From: Nodosilinea sp. E11
GTDB taxonomy: Bacteria > Cyanobacteriota > Cyanobacteriia > Phormidesmidales > Phormidesmidaceae
DNA length: 64,000 bases
Direction: 5' to 3'
Assembly: GCF_032813545.1 (NCBI RefSeq)
Contig: NZ_CP136520.1
Span: 5,016,001 to 5,080,000 of the forward strand
Shown: positions 50,221-59,209 of the stretch, in pieces
Layout of the letters: the number at the start of each line of letters is the position of its first letter
Position numbering within the stretch: the first letter of the stretch is position 1
Made by a program: the position numbers and the translations under genes
Notes under the pieces: generated by a model
The model's database searches: none
Told to the model about the DNA's origin: nothing
The model's input: only the letters and a program-made list of their open reading frames with translations

Positions 50221-51990
50221 ATGCGTAATGGCCCCGCTCCAATGCTCGCTTTGATGCAGAATGCCCGGCTGTGGCTGGGGCGCAGTGCTACTGCGGTAGG
50301 TTTGGGCATGCTGAGTACCCTAGCGGCGATCGCACCGGGCTACGCCGCCGAAGATTTGGTTGTCTCCTTCGGTATTTTGCAGCGCGTCATTCCGATCGCC
50401 GATCTAGAGCGCTTTGCCGCTACGGGCGAGCTTACCCCTCAGCTCAAAATTTACAGCCGACAATTTCAGCTGTCTCCAGACCAGCTAGAGCAAATTCGCG
50501 GTGTGCTTAGCACTCCGGCCAATATTAGCCCGGTGGCGGTGGCTCAGTTCCTCTACACCGAGCAGGGGGTGCTGCTGCTAGAGCAAATTGGGCGTGTGGT
50601 GCAAACGCCAGTGCGCCAGGCCAACGTGCAAGCCCTGCGCGGGGCGTTAATTTTGGCCGCCGCCGACCCCACCGACAACTTTACTCTGATCAATGTGCTC
50701 AGGCTGTACCCTACTCAGGCTATGCACATTGACCTGGCAGAAGGCCTGGGGATCGCCCAGGAGATCAACCAGGCTATTTTGCAGTCAAATGTCGCCTTTA
50801 CCCAGGTGCAGGCGATCGCCCAGCAAGAGGCCGCCGCCAACCCGGTCGATGTGGGGGCAGTGCTAGATCTAATCGCGAGCGAGCGGCAGTACGGTGTAGA
50901 TCCTATTCAGGTGGTGGTGCCTGGTCTGTCGACCCCCGTTCAACTCTACCTGCCCGAAGTCTTGCCAGGGCAGCGGGCCAAGCCTCCCCAGGGCTTTCCC
51001 CTAGTGGTGATCTCCCACGGGCTAGGGGGCACCGGCAGTAGCTACACCTACCTCGCCGAGTACCTCGCCCAGGGCGGCATCGCAGTAGCGGCGATCGAGC
51101 ATCCCGGCAGCAATGACCAGCAGCTCTATGCGCTACTGGCTGGGCAATCGGGTGCGATCGTGCAAGATGAAGAATTTCTCCGGCGACCGCGAGATGTCTC
51201 GCTCACCCTAAATACCCTCACCAGTCTCAACACCAGCCCCTCGCCCATTCAAAATCAGCTCGATCTCAACCGGGTTGGGGTCATTGGTCAGTCGTTTGGG
51301 GGCTATACGGCCCTGGCTCTGGCAGGGGCCACCTTTGATCCCGATGGGTTAGCCCAGGTGTGTCCTCCCGGCACCCTCTCCTTCAACCCATCGCTGCTGT
51401 TGCAGTGCCAGATGGTGCGCCTAACTGATCCCGGCAACAGCCTGGGCGATCCTCGGGTGAAGGCGATTTTTGTCATGAACCCTATCGGCAGCGCCCTGTT
51501 TGGCGAACTGGGCTACGGCCAAATCGGTGTGCCAACTCTGGTGGTCGCCGGTACGGCTGACACCGTAGCGCCAGCCTATCCAGAGCAGATTCAGCCCTTT
51601 GGCTGGCTGGCCGCCCCCCAGCAATACCTGCTGCTGATCAGTCGGGCCACCCACTTCTCAACCATTGGCGATATAGCCATTGGCAACCAGCCCTTGCCCA
51701 TTCCGCCAGAACTAATCGGCCTTCGCCCCGATCTGGTATGGGGCTATATGCAGGTGCTGGGGCTAGCCTACTTCAAGCTCACCCTAGAAAATGATCAGCG
51801 GTTTGAACCCGCCCTAGCCGCCGCCTTTGCTGCCGCCCTGGGCAACGACACCTACCCCCTCAGCCTCATCACCACCCTCAACCCTGCCCCTCCGGCAGAA
51901 TCACCGCCCCCAGAAACACTGCCAGAAACACCTGCCGCTGGGCTCGAAACCAGGCCAACCGAGGTCCTCAGCGCCCCCGTTTTCCCCTAG
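50221..51990 (+). CDS. Secreted alpha/beta hydrolase with DUF1400 domain
   Basis: A 589-residue exported protein: signal peptide (SATAVGLGMLSTLAAIAPGYAA), DUF1400 at about 45-180 (DLVVSFGILQRVIPIADLERFA), then an alpha/beta hydrolase with FPLVVISHGLGGTGSSY (oxyanion hole), nucleophile elbow GQSFGGYTAL and His in SRATHFSTIGD. It resembles the PAF-acetylhydrolase-like group of cyanobacterial hydrolases. The last 40 residues are Pro-rich. Substrate unknown. ATG 50233 or 50254 are alternative starts. Confidence 0.9.
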   Translation: MRNGPAPMLALMQNARLWLGRSATAVGLGMLSTLAAIAPGYAAEDLVVSFGILQRVIPIADLERFAATGELTPQLKIYSRQFQLSPDQLEQIRGVLSTPANISPVAVAQFLYTEQGVLLLEQIGRVVQTPVRQANVQALRGALILAAADPTDNFTLINVLRLYPTQAMHIDLAEGLGIAQEINQAILQSNVAFTQVQAIAQQEAAANPVDVGAVLDLIASERQYGVDPIQVVVPGLSTPVQLYLPEVLPGQRAKPPQGFPLVVISHGLGGTGSSYTYLAEYLAQGGIAVAAIEHPGSNDQQLYALLAGQSGAIVQDEEFLRRPRDVSLTLNTLTSLNTSPSPIQNQLDLNRVGVIGQSFGGYTALALAGATFDPDGLAQVCPPGTLSFNPSLLLQCQMVRLTDPGNSLGDPRVKAIFVMNPIGSALFGELGYGQIGVPTLVVAGTADTVAPAYPEQIQPFGWLAAPQQYLLLISRATHFSTIGDIAIGNQPLPIPPELIGLRPDLVWGYMQVLGLAYFKLTLENDQRFEPALAAAFAAALGNDTYPLSLITTLNPAPPAESPPPETLPETPAAGLETRPTEVLSAPVFP

Positions 51991-52043
51991 GGACAACCCA
52001 TCCCTTGTCTGGCTATGTTCCCTGTTATGCTCTCAGAGGTGGT

Positions 52044-52499
52044 ATGAGTTCTGGTGCTGCAACGGCTGCAATAATTGGCTGGCGCGAATGGGTGGCCTTG
52101 CCCGCCCTAGGGGTTGATGCCATCAAGGCTAAGATCGACACGGGGGCTCGTTCGTCCAGCCTCCACGCCTTTGGAGTCGAACGGTTTGAGCGCGGTGGTA
52201 GAGCGATGGTGCGGTTTCAGGCCCATCCTCTCCAGCGCAACGACGACGATAGCGTTACCGCCGAGGCCGTGCTGCTAGACCATCGCCTGGTGCGCAACTC
52301 TGGCGGCCAGGCAGAACTGCGCCCGGTAATTGAGACGCCGGTGCAGGTGGGCGGTGTGGTGTGGGCCATTGAGCTAACCTTAACCAATCGCGATGAGATG
52401 GGCTTTAGAATGCTGCTGGGCCGGCAGGCGGTGCGGCGGCGTTACCTGGTAGACCCCGGGCGATCGTACCTCCAGCCGCTTCCCAACAGTCCCCAATAG
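52044..52499 (+). CDS. rimB: RimB-type retropepsin-like protease (ATP-dependent zinc protease family)
   Basis: About 151 residues from ATG 52044, with CAGAGGTGGT (GAGGTGG) just before it. A single aspartyl-protease-like motif AKIDTGARSSSLHAF carries the catalytic Asp-Thr-Gly, and GFRMLLGRQAVRRRYLVDP is the family end. RimB proteins process the poly-glutamate tails added by RimK, and the rimK gene follows 49 bases downstream, which supports this role. Confidence 0.9.
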   Translation: MSSGAATAAIIGWREWVALPALGVDAIKAKIDTGARSSSLHAFGVERFERGGRAMVRFQAHPLQRNDDDSVTAEAVLLDHRLVRNSGGQAELRPVIETPVQVGGVVWAIELTLTNRDEMGFRMLLGRQAVRRRYLVDPGRSYLQPLPNSPQ

Positions 52500-52547
52500 C
52501 CTGAGACGATCCCAAGTGCTACCCCTAGAGAATTTTCCGAAGGTACT

Positions 52548-53453
52548 ATGAAAATCGCGATTTTATCGAGGGATGCAAACCTCTACTCGACTCGACGGCT
52601 CAAGGAAGCAGGGGAGGAGCGGGGCCATGCAATGGAGGTGATCGATCACCTGCGCTGCTACATGAATATCACCTCCCACCAGCCCAAGGTGATGTACCAA
52701 AGCCAGCCCCTGATCGATATAGAAGCGGTAATTCCCCGGATTGGGGCGTCAAATACCTTCTATGGCACGGCGGTAGTACGTCAGTTTGAGATTATGGGGG
52801 TGTTTACGGCCAATACTTCTATGGCCATTTCCAGGTCGCGCGACAAACTCAGGTCGCTTCAGATCATGGCCCGCCGGGGCATTGGCCTGCCGGTGACAGG
52901 CTTTGCCCACTCCACCAAAGACATCGACGGCCTAGTCGATATTGTCGGCGGTGCCCCCCTGGTGATCAAGCTGCTCGAAGGCACCCAGGGCATTGGCGTG
53001 GTGCTGGCCGAAACCCAGCAGGCCGCCAAATCCGTGATCGAAGCCTTTCGCGGGCTAGATGCCAACATTCTGGTGCAAGAGTTTATCAAAGAGGCGGGCG
53101 GTATGGACATCCGCTGCTTTGTGGTGGGCGACAAAGTGGTGGCCGCCATGAAGCGCCAGGGAGCCCCCGGCGAATTTCGCTCTAACCTGCACCGGGGCGG
53201 GTCAGCGACTAAAGTTCGCCTCACCCCCGAAGAACGCAGCACCGCCATTCGCGCTGCCAAAGCCATGGGCCTGCGGGTAGCCGGGGTTGACCTACTGCGC
53301 TCTAACCACGGCCCGGTGGTTATGGAGGTCAACTCATCGCCGGGGCTAGAGGGCATTGAAAAGGCTACCGATATCGATGTGGCAGGCAAAATCATCGATT
53401 TTGTGGTCAAGAACGCCGCGCCCCACAAAGACCGCGATCGCATTAAGTACTAA
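52548..53453 (+). CDS. rimK: RimK-type ATP-grasp glutamate ligase
   Basis: A 301-residue ATP-grasp enzyme that adds glutamate to the C-terminus of ribosomal protein S6 or a related acceptor. It starts [18 protein letters not shown], includes [20 protein letters not shown], the ATP-grasp signatures [19 protein letters not shown] and [20 protein letters not shown], and the metal site [19 protein letters not shown] precedes the ATG. The pairing with rimB is typical. Confidence 0.95.
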   Translation: MKIAILSRDANLYSTRRLKEAGEERGHAMEVIDHLRCYMNITSHQPKVMYQSQPLIDIEAVIPRIGASNTFYGTAVVRQFEIMGVFTANTSMAISRSRDKLRSLQIMARRGIGLPVTGFAHSTKDIDGLVDIVGGAPLVIKLLEGTQGIGVVLAETQQAAKSVIEAFRGLDANILVQEFIKEAGGMDIRCFVVGDKVVAAMKRQGAPGEFRSNLHRGGSATKVRLTPEERSTAIRAAKAMGLRVAGVDLLRSNHGPVVMEVNSSPGLEGIEKATDIDVAGKIIDFVVKNAAPHKDRDRIKY

Positions 53454-53532
53454 TGCCAATTGTCCATGCCGCCAATGCGACACCCCAAAGTGTCACAGCT
53501 TCGCCACGGCCCCGCCACTGGCCCGCCATAGC

Positions 53533-53548
53533 ATGACTTTATAGTCAT
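53533..53548. promoter_or_regulatory. Palindrome ATGACT-TTAT-AGTCAT upstream of htrA
   Basis: A perfect 6-bp dyad with a 4-base spacer located 35 bases before the htrA start. It may be an operator of the stress-protease gene. GAGG at 53571-53574 is the likely Shine-Dalgarno. Confidence 0.4.
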
Positions 53549-53582
53549 AGATATCATAAGAGAGACAAGCGAGGATACAACT

Positions 53583-54893
53583 ATGGAGAAAGATGAATCT
53601 GGACGTGCCCCTGAACGCGCTTCTGGGCGGGCTTCTGGGTACAGCCCCGTGGCTAAGTCACTGGCGCTCATGCTCTTAGGAGCCGGTATCGTCACTGCCG
53701 GGGGCCAAGTCTTTAACGCCGGGGGGCAGCCATCGACCAACGCCCCCGCGACTACAGAGGTCTTTTGGGATAATGGCTTTTGGAACAACAATTCTGAAGC
53801 CCCTGCCCCCGAGGCTGGTGCCCAAACCGCCCAGGTTCCTGGCCAAGGCACCCCCCTGGCCATTGCCCCCTCGGTCTCTAGCCCCAACGTCATTGCCGAT
53901 ATCGTGCGCGAAGTTGGTCCTTCGGTAGTGCGCATTGATGCCGCCCGCACAGTGCAAAACAACGTTCCCCCCATTTTTCAAGACCCGCGCCTGCGCCAAT
54001 TCTTTGGCGACAGCATGCCAACTCCTCGCGGTGAGCAGGTGCGGCGGGGCGTTGGCTCAGGGTTTATCACCTCCGCCGATGGCCAAATCATCACCAATGC
54101 TCACGTGGTGGCTGGAGCCGACCAGGTTGATGTCACTCTCAAAGATGGCCGCAGCTACACTGGCCGGGTCATGGGTGCTGATTCAGTCACCGATATCGCG
54201 GTAATCAAGATTGAGGCCAGCGACCTGCCCACGGTCGCGCTCAGCAACTCCGACGAAATTCAGCCCGGTGAATGGGCGATCGCCATTGGCAACCCCCTTG
54301 GCCTAGACAGCACGGTCACCGCTGGTATTGTTAGCGCCACCGGTCGCTCTAGCCGCGATGTGGGCGTCCCCGACAAGCGGGTTGACTTCATCCAAACCGA
54401 TGCCGCTATCAACCCCGGCAACTCTGGTGGGCCGCTGCTTAACCTCAATGGCGAAGTCATTGGCGTCAACACCGCCATTATTCAGGGAGCACAGGGCATT
54501 GGCTTCGCCATCCCGATCAACACCGTGCAGCGGATTAGCAGCCAGCTGATTCAAAATGGCCGGGTTGAGCACGCTTACCTGGGCATTCAAATGGTAAACC
54601 TGACGCCGGAGCTAAAGCAAAACATCAACAGCAACCCCAACCGCCCCTTCTCGGTCGAAGCCGAGTCCGGCGTGCTGATTGGCCGGGTCATGCCCAACTC
54701 CCCAGCGGCCCAGGGCGGTCTGCGCGAAGGCGACATCATTGTAGCGATTGAGGGACAGCCGGTGAGAGACAGCAGCACGGTGCAGCAGGCGGTAGAGCGG
54801 TCTACGGTGGGGCAAAATCTGTCCCTCACCCTGCGGCGCGATGGCCGTGAGCAAACCGTTACGGTGCGCCCTGGCAACCTGCCGAGTCAGTAA
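53583..54893 (+). CDS. HtrA/Deg family serine endoprotease
   Basis: A 436-residue envelope or lumenal protease. A hydrophobic N-terminal anchor ([16 protein letters not shown]) is followed by a Pro/Ala-rich linker. The trypsin-like triad is His in ITNAHVVAG, Asp in [10 protein letters not shown] and Ser in [12 protein letters not shown], with one PDZ domain at the C-terminus ([29 protein letters not shown]). Its single PDZ fits the HhoA/HhoB/HtrA type of cyanobacteria; which one is undetermined. Confidence 0.94.
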   Translation: MEKDESGRAPERASGRASGYSPVAKSLALMLLGAGIVTAGGQVFNAGGQPSTNAPATTEVFWDNGFWNNNSEAPAPEAGAQTAQVPGQGTPLAIAPSVSSPNVIADIVREVGPSVVRIDAARTVQNNVPPIFQDPRLRQFFGDSMPTPRGEQVRRGVGSGFITSADGQIITNAHVVAGADQVDVTLKDGRSYTGRVMGADSVTDIAVIKIEASDLPTVALSNSDEIQPGEWAIAIGNPLGLDSTVTAGIVSATGRSSRDVGVPDKRVDFIQTDAAINPGNSGGPLLNLNGEVIGVNTAIIQGAQGIGFAIPINTVQRISSQLIQNGRVEHAYLGIQMVNLTPELKQNINSNPNRPFSVEAESGVLIGRVMPNSPAAQGGLREGDIIVAIEGQPVRDSSTVQQAVERSTVGQNLSLTLRRDGREQTVTVRPGNLPSQ

Positions 54894-55406
54894 TGAGTTA
54901 TGCATCTACCCGGCTCTTCTGCGGATGGAAGAGCTGATGCAGTAGGCGTGGCAGTCTTGCCGCGCCTATTTTCTTGGGGTTAGCTAAATCCGACTTGGCT
55001 ACCCCCGAAATAGTGTAGGGCGAATGCCATTTGCCCCTACGAATTGGCCTTTTTGTAATCGGGGTTATGTGACTCGGATTTGCTCTGAAAATAGCCTAGC
55101 TTTTCATCGTTGGGGGTGCCGCGTCAGCAGCATGGACGATTGATATTGCACTCAATCCTGCTTGGTTACACCCGATTCAAAAGGGCGAAGGTGGTAGATC
55201 GGATTTGGTATCCGTTCTGTGAACAATAATCCAGGATATTGCAAACGTCTATTGGGTTCAGAAGGTTCGACGTCGGACGACACTCTGCAATGCCCCTACC
55301 AGAGGATGTCGCCTGGCAACGTGTCCTATCTAAATCAGCTGCTGCAACAGGCGGCTCAACGCCCCACAAAAAACTACGATGAAAGGCAATCTGCCGCATC
55401 AATGCC
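54894..55406. other. Intergenic region with dispersed palindromic repeat
   Basis: About 510 bases with no supportable gene. Positions 54986-55081 form an inverted repeat with ends AAATCCGA and TCGGATTT, enclosing GTAGGGCGAATGCC and TTTGCCCCTAC. A variant of the left part occurs at 41.69-41.73 kb. The right part (55190-55400) is unexplained. Confidence 0.5.
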
Positions 55407-56066
55407 ATGTCTTTATTTCCAATAGACGAGTCTGCAACCTATGGGCTGCTGATGTTTACCCGCTACCCAGAGCCGGGGCGCACCAAAACCCGATTGATTC
55501 CCCACCTGGGGGCGGAGGGGGCCGCCAGCCTTCAGCGACGGCTGAGTGAGTATGTGCTGGCTGAGGTGACAGCGGCAGCCCAGCAGCTTCCCCTGGCGGT
55601 AGCGGTGCACTTCGCTGGAGGTAGCCAAGGCCAAATGCAGGGCTGGCTAGGCGATCAGGTCGTCTACATTCCCCAATCTGATGGATCCTTGGGGGAGCGA
55701 TTGGAGGCCGCTTTTAGGCAAGCGTTTGAGTTGGGTAGAGCAGGAGCGATCGCCATTGGCAGCGACTGCCCCGCCCTCAAGACTGAGCATCTGGCGGCAG
55801 CCCTAGCCGCTCTGCCCCAGGCCGACGTGGTGCTTGGCCCTGCTACCGATGGCGGCTATTACCTCATTGGGCTGCGGCAACCCCAGCCCAGCTTGTTTCG
55901 AGCCATCGACTGGGGCACCGATCGGGTACTGGCCCAAACCCTGGCGGCGGCTACGGCCCAGGGGCTAGCCGTAGCATTGCTCGATCCGCTCACCGACATC
56001 GATCGCCCCGAAGACCTGGCCCAGTGGGAGCAAATTTTGGCCCAGTCTAACCCGGTAGCGGGGTGA
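55407..56066 (+). CDS. TIGR04282-type arsenosugar-biosynthesis glycosyltransferase (DUF2064)
   Basis: A 219-residue nucleotidyl/glycosyltransferase-like protein. FTRYPEPGRTKTRLIPHLG starts the fold; IGSDCPALKTEHLAAAL and VVLGPATDGGYYLIGL contain the Asp-rich sugar-nucleotide site, and DPLTDIDRPEDL ends it. This family is named from arsenosugar gene clusters and often pairs with TIGR04283, present at 57.4 kb. The reaction is unproven. Confidence 0.9.
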   Translation: MSLFPIDESATYGLLMFTRYPEPGRTKTRLIPHLGAEGAASLQRRLSEYVLAEVTAAAQQLPLAVAVHFAGGSQGQMQGWLGDQVVYIPQSDGSLGERLEAAFRQAFELGRAGAIAIGSDCPALKTEHLAAALAALPQADVVLGPATDGGYYLIGLRQPQPSLFRAIDWGTDRVLAQTLAAATAQGLAVALLDPLTDIDRPEDLAQWEQILAQSNPVAG

Positions 56067-56075
56067 GCCGTCGGT

Positions 56076-56555
56076 TTAGTCGTCTAGCCGGTGGGCTCGT
56101 CCCGGTTTGAGCAGTAGACCCCAGACCGGGTTAAAAGGGTGCACGGTCGCTACGGGTTGGGCTTGACTGACCAGCGATCGCCCCTGATTGGCCCACTGAA
56201 ACGCCGACCCAAGCAGGTTATACACCTGGCTGTACCCTGCTGCCTGCAGCTGAGCCGCCAGGCGAGCCGAACGATAGCCCACCGAGCAGTAGACCACAAT
56301 GGGCCGATCGCGCTCTAGATCTAGTGCCAGGGCGGTTTCTATATTGGGTGCAGAATAGGCCCCCGGCAAATGGCTCACCGCAAACTCATCGTCGCGCCGC
56401 CCATCGAGCAGAATGGGGGCAGGCCCTGAATTTTGACTCAACCAGTCTGCTAGGCCTGCGGGGGGCACCGTGGGGACATCAGGAAATGTTCGTTGCACCC
56501 AACGGTTCACCAGCGACCAGGCCACGACTCGAACTAGATTCATCGGCGTTAGCAT
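56076..56555 (-). CDS. Rhodanese-like domain protein
   Basis: About 160 residues using ATG 56555 (ATG 56591 and 56543 also possible; the first would overlap the divergent gene's start). The rhodanese core is ILLDGRRDDEFAVSHLPGAY, with active-site Cys in VVYCSVGYRSARLA. A basic N-terminal helix may bind membrane. Sulfur transfer or a redox role is expected. It sits among genes of the arsenosugar-type cluster. Confidence 0.85.
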   Translation of the reverse strand: MLTPMNLVRVVAWSLVNRWVQRTFPDVPTVPPAGLADWLSQNSGPAPILLDGRRDDEFAVSHLPGAYSAPNIETALALDLERDRPIVVYCSVGYRSARLAAQLQAAGYSQVYNLLGSAFQWANQGRSLVSQAQPVATVHPFNPVWGLLLKPGRAHRLDD

Positions 56556-56589
56556 CAGAGACAGCGACCCTTGGCGCAGGAGATCGGCC

Positions 56590-57297
56590 ATGCTAGATTT
56601 TACCCCCTGGAATTCTCTGCTTCAGACCTACGTGAACGACCAGGGCCGAGTCGACTACGCCCGCTGGCAGCAGGCCGACCTCCCCACCCTAGAAGCCTGG
56701 TTAGACACCTTACCCAACAGCCTCGACGGGCTGAACTCAGAGGAAGCTCTAGCGCTGCTGATCAATCTTTACAACGCTCTGACCATTCGCCAGGTGCTGC
56801 AAAAGTACCCTATCGACTCAATTCTGCCTAAGCTGTTGGGCATTCCCAACTGGCTAAGCTTTAGCCGCTTCTTTAGCCGTTCGGTTTACCACCTCGACGG
56901 CAAACCCCTCAGCCTCAACGGCCTGGAACACGATACCCTGCGCCCCCAGTTCAAGGAGCCACGCATTCACTTCGCGTTGGTCTGTGGGGCGGTGGGGTGC
57001 CCCATTCTGCGCAATGAGGCCTACCTGCCCGACATTGTCGAAGCCCAACTGGAAACCGATGCCCACCGCTTCATTCACAATCCCGACAAGGTGCGCTACG
57101 ACGCCGAAGCTGGAGTGCTCTATTGCAGCAAAATCTTGAAGTGGTATGGCAAAGACTTTTTGCAAGTTGCCCCCTCGGTACCCGACTACATTGGCGCTTA
57201 CCTGGCCCCTAACCCGCCCCTGTCGGCCCTGACTAAAGTGGAGTATTTGCCCTACGACTGGGGGGTGAATCGGCAAACGCCTGGGAGTAAGAATTGA
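56590..57297 (+). CDS. DUF547 domain protein
   Basis: A 235-residue protein from ATG 56590, with AGGAGA ahead. The DUF547 core is EALALLINLYNALTIRQVLQ, YPIDSILPKL, FKEPRIHFALVCGAVGCP and RFIHNPDKVRYD. The CGAVGCP segment resembles a papain-type Cys site. DUF547 proteins commonly lie near TIGR04282/04283 genes. The ATG overlaps the start codon of the rhodanese frame on the other strand (CATG at 56589-56592) if that frame used ATG 56591. Confidence 0.88.
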   Translation: MLDFTPWNSLLQTYVNDQGRVDYARWQQADLPTLEAWLDTLPNSLDGLNSEEALALLINLYNALTIRQVLQKYPIDSILPKLLGIPNWLSFSRFFSRSVYHLDGKPLSLNGLEHDTLRPQFKEPRIHFALVCGAVGCPILRNEAYLPDIVEAQLETDAHRFIHNPDKVRYDAEAGVLYCSKILKWYGKDFLQVAPSVPDYIGAYLAPNPPLSALTKVEYLPYDWGVNRQTPGSKN

Positions 57298-57359
57298 GGG
57301 TTGCAGGTTTAAGGTTTCGGGTTCAATGTAGACCTGCAACCTGAATTTTTTCTGGCCCC

Positions 57360-58109
57360 TCACCGCACCTCCTCATAAAACCGCTTGAGTGTGGTGGCCG
57401 ATACCCCTAGCCCCCAGAGCAACCCAATCATTAAGTAAATGGCGTTGGCCTTGAGGGCTCCCCAGGCAGCGACCCGGCGATCGGAGGATTGCACCACGCG
57501 GTTAATCTGGCGAATGCGGCCCCGGCGACATAGTTTGAGGCAGAGGTCGGCCTCCTCCATAATCGGCAGGGCTGGGTCAAAGCCACCACAGGCGAAGAAA
57601 TCGGCCCGGCGGCAAAACATCACCTGGTCCCCAAACAGTAGCCGCAAACCCCGGGCAAAAAACAGGTGGGGTCGAAACAACAAGGGTGCGTAGTAAGTCT
57701 TGAGGGCGTTGTGTAGCGAAATGCCCCAGCGAATCGAGACTGGACCCGTCATCAGTGAGATAAACCCACCGCAGGCGATCGCAGGATTGAGCAGGGTGCC
57801 CTGCAACAGGTCTACCAGGTCGTCGGGCACCAGCGTATCGGCATGGAGAAAACAGAGCACATCGCCCTGGGCCGCCCTGGCCCCCAGATTCATTTGCACC
57901 GATCGCCCTGGGGTGGGGGCTTGCATCACGGTCAGGGGCAGGCGATCGCTGTAGGTGCGGGCGATCGCCACCGTGTCGTCGGTGCTGCCGCCATCGACCA
58001 CCACCACCTCTTGCGGGGGTGGGTTGAGGGTTTGCAGGCTGCTCAGGGTGCGGCCTAGACAGCTGGCCTCATTCCAGGTGGGGATGATGATAGAAACCGA
58101 CATAGACAC
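57360..58109 (-). CDS. TIGR04283-type arsenosugar-biosynthesis glycosyltransferase
   Basis: A 249-residue GT2-fold glycosyltransferase. The N-terminal SVSIIIPTWNEASCLGRTLSSLQ, EVVVVDGGSTDDTV (Asp site) and LCFLHADTLVPDDL (the D-x-D-type motif) match, and the C-terminal end has a hydrophobic helix (AIYLMIGLLWGLGVSATTL) for membrane attachment. The acceptor is unknown. No arsM- or arsS-like gene is in the window, so the cluster appears incomplete here. Confidence 0.92.
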   Translation of the reverse strand: MSMSVSIIIPTWNEASCLGRTLSSLQTLNPPPQEVVVVDGGSTDDTVAIARTYSDRLPLTVMQAPTPGRSVQMNLGARAAQGDVLCFLHADTLVPDDLVDLLQGTLLNPAIACGGFISLMTGPVSIRWGISLHNALKTYYAPLLFRPHLFFARGLRLLFGDQVMFCRRADFFACGGFDPALPIMEEADLCLKLCRRGRIRQINRVVQSSDRRVAAWGALKANAIYLMIGLLWGLGVSATTLKRFYEEVR

Positions 58110-58313
58110 AGCGATCGAGCAAGGCGCAATTCGACGGCACCCCCGACATGGGCTGGAGCGAGGCCAGAACGGCTAGGGGCGATCACCCCTGGGGGATTGA
58201 TTAGATTCTACGAACTACCGCCCTCCCTGCCTAGAAATAGCCCCTCCTCAGAAAAATTTTGCCAGCCATAGTGAATAACTCTCCATCGGTGCTATAGTAA
58301 AAAACGCAAATAT

Positions 58314-58387
58314 GGCGGGTGTAGCCAAGTGGTTAAGGCAGTGGATTGTGATTCCACCATTCGAGGGTTCGATCCCCTTCATCCGCC
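58314..58387 (+). tRNA. tRNA-His (anticodon GTG)
   Basis: 74 nt including the histidine-specific G-1 (58314) opposite C73 (58387). The acceptor pairs GCGGGTG with the 3' strand CATCCGC, the anticodon stem GTGGA/TCCAC encloses TTGTGAT with GTG at 58348-58350, and the T arm GAGGGTTCGATCCCCTT is intact. TATAGT at 58293-58298 is a likely -10. Confidence 0.96.
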
Positions 58388-58440
58388 CTGGTTTCTAAAT
58401 CAACGTTAATGTGGCCAGACCCCAGCAGGGGTTAAAACGC

Positions 58441-58487
58441 CTGAATGTGACCCATCAGCCCGAAGGCAAGCGGTGGGTCAAATTCAG
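58441..58487. terminator. Candidate hairpin terminator after tRNA-His
   Basis: A 14-bp stem with one mismatch, left arm CTGAATGTGACCCA and right arm TGGGTCAAATTCAG. No T-run follows on either strand, so it may be rho-dependent or simply a structure between the tRNA and the convergent gene. Confidence 0.35.
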
Positions 58488-58511
58488 GACACGTAAAGGT
58501 ATTTGGCGGGC

Positions 58512-59081
58512 TTACTGCCCTTGGGCTTCGGGGTTGGCGCGGCGGTGCCTTGCCCCCATGGCGCTGCGGAGGGCCTCGCGCAGGTCGGCTTCGCTGACGC
58601 CGAGCTGGGTGGCGACCACTGCTAAGTCAGGGCGTGGTGGCAGTTCAGCGGGCAGGCCCAGGGCGCTCTGAAGCTGGGCTGAGCTGACGCCGAGCTGGGC
58701 GGCGGCAGCAGCTAGGGCCGCGCGGGGGTCGGGCCGTTCGCCTGTCGCTGGCCGGTTTTGCCTGGCCTGGCGCATGGTGTTGCGCAGAACCTCGCGCAGG
58801 TCAGTTTCGCTGACGCCGAGCTGGGTAGCCGCCGCCGCCAAGTCAGGGCGCGGCGGCATCTCGGTGGGAATGCCCAGGGCTGCCCGCAGGTTAGCTTCGC
58901 TGACGCCAAGCTGAGCAGCAGCGGTGGCCAGGGCCTGACTTGGCCCCCGACCCTGGCGATAGCCTTGAGTCTGCTCGGTGCGCTGGGGGCGCTGGTGAGT
59001 TTGACTAAAGGCGGCTAGGCCCAGGCTGCCGACTAGTCCCAGGGTGAGGGCGGCGGTGATCAGAGAACGGTGCATAACCAT
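58512..59081 (-). CDS. Secreted protein with tandem helical repeats
   Basis: About 189 residues from ATG 59081. Residues 1-27 are a signal peptide (ITAALTLGLVGSLGLAAF). Four copies of an A-A-Q/T-QLGVSE/S-A/T-x-L-R/Q-x-x-L block occur at about 50, 85, 120 and 155, separated by Pro-rich linkers (PTEMPPRPDL and PAELPPRPDL). The repeat resembles small helical hairpins of unknown function seen in secreted bacterial proteins. It is divergent from the two-component genes, so it may be their target. The ends differ by two possible ATGs. Confidence 0.8.
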   Translation of the reverse strand: MVMHRSLITAALTLGLVGSLGLAAFSQTHQRPQRTEQTQGYRQGRGPSQALATAAAQLGVSEANLRAALGIPTEMPPRPDLAAAATQLGVSETDLREVLRNTMRQARQNRPATGERPDPRAALAAAAAQLGVSSAQLQSALGLPAELPPRPDLAVVATQLGVSEADLREALRSAMGARHRRANPEAQGQ

Positions 59082-59132
59082 ACTCAACTAAGGGGTGATT
59101 TAAGGTTGACAAGATCTATTAAGTCTAGACAC

Positions 59133-59172
59133 CATGACAAAACCATGGCGGCTAAATTACACCTTTGTCATG
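59133..59172. promoter_or_regulatory. Inverted repeat CATGACAAA-N22-TTTGTCATG in divergent promoter
   Basis: Perfect 9-bp arms at 59133-59141 and 59164-59172 lie between the repeat-protein gene and the response-regulator gene. This is a good candidate operator, perhaps for the response regulator itself. Confidence 0.55.
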
Positions 59173-59209
59173 CTCTAGGCGGTGGGGCGGTGCTAGGCTA
59201 AGCAGCGAT

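Noticed and set aside
55219-55425. 68-codon frame before the TIGR04282 gene
   Set aside because: No family similarity or Shine-Dalgarno, and it overlaps the start of the real gene; it remains a weak possibility.
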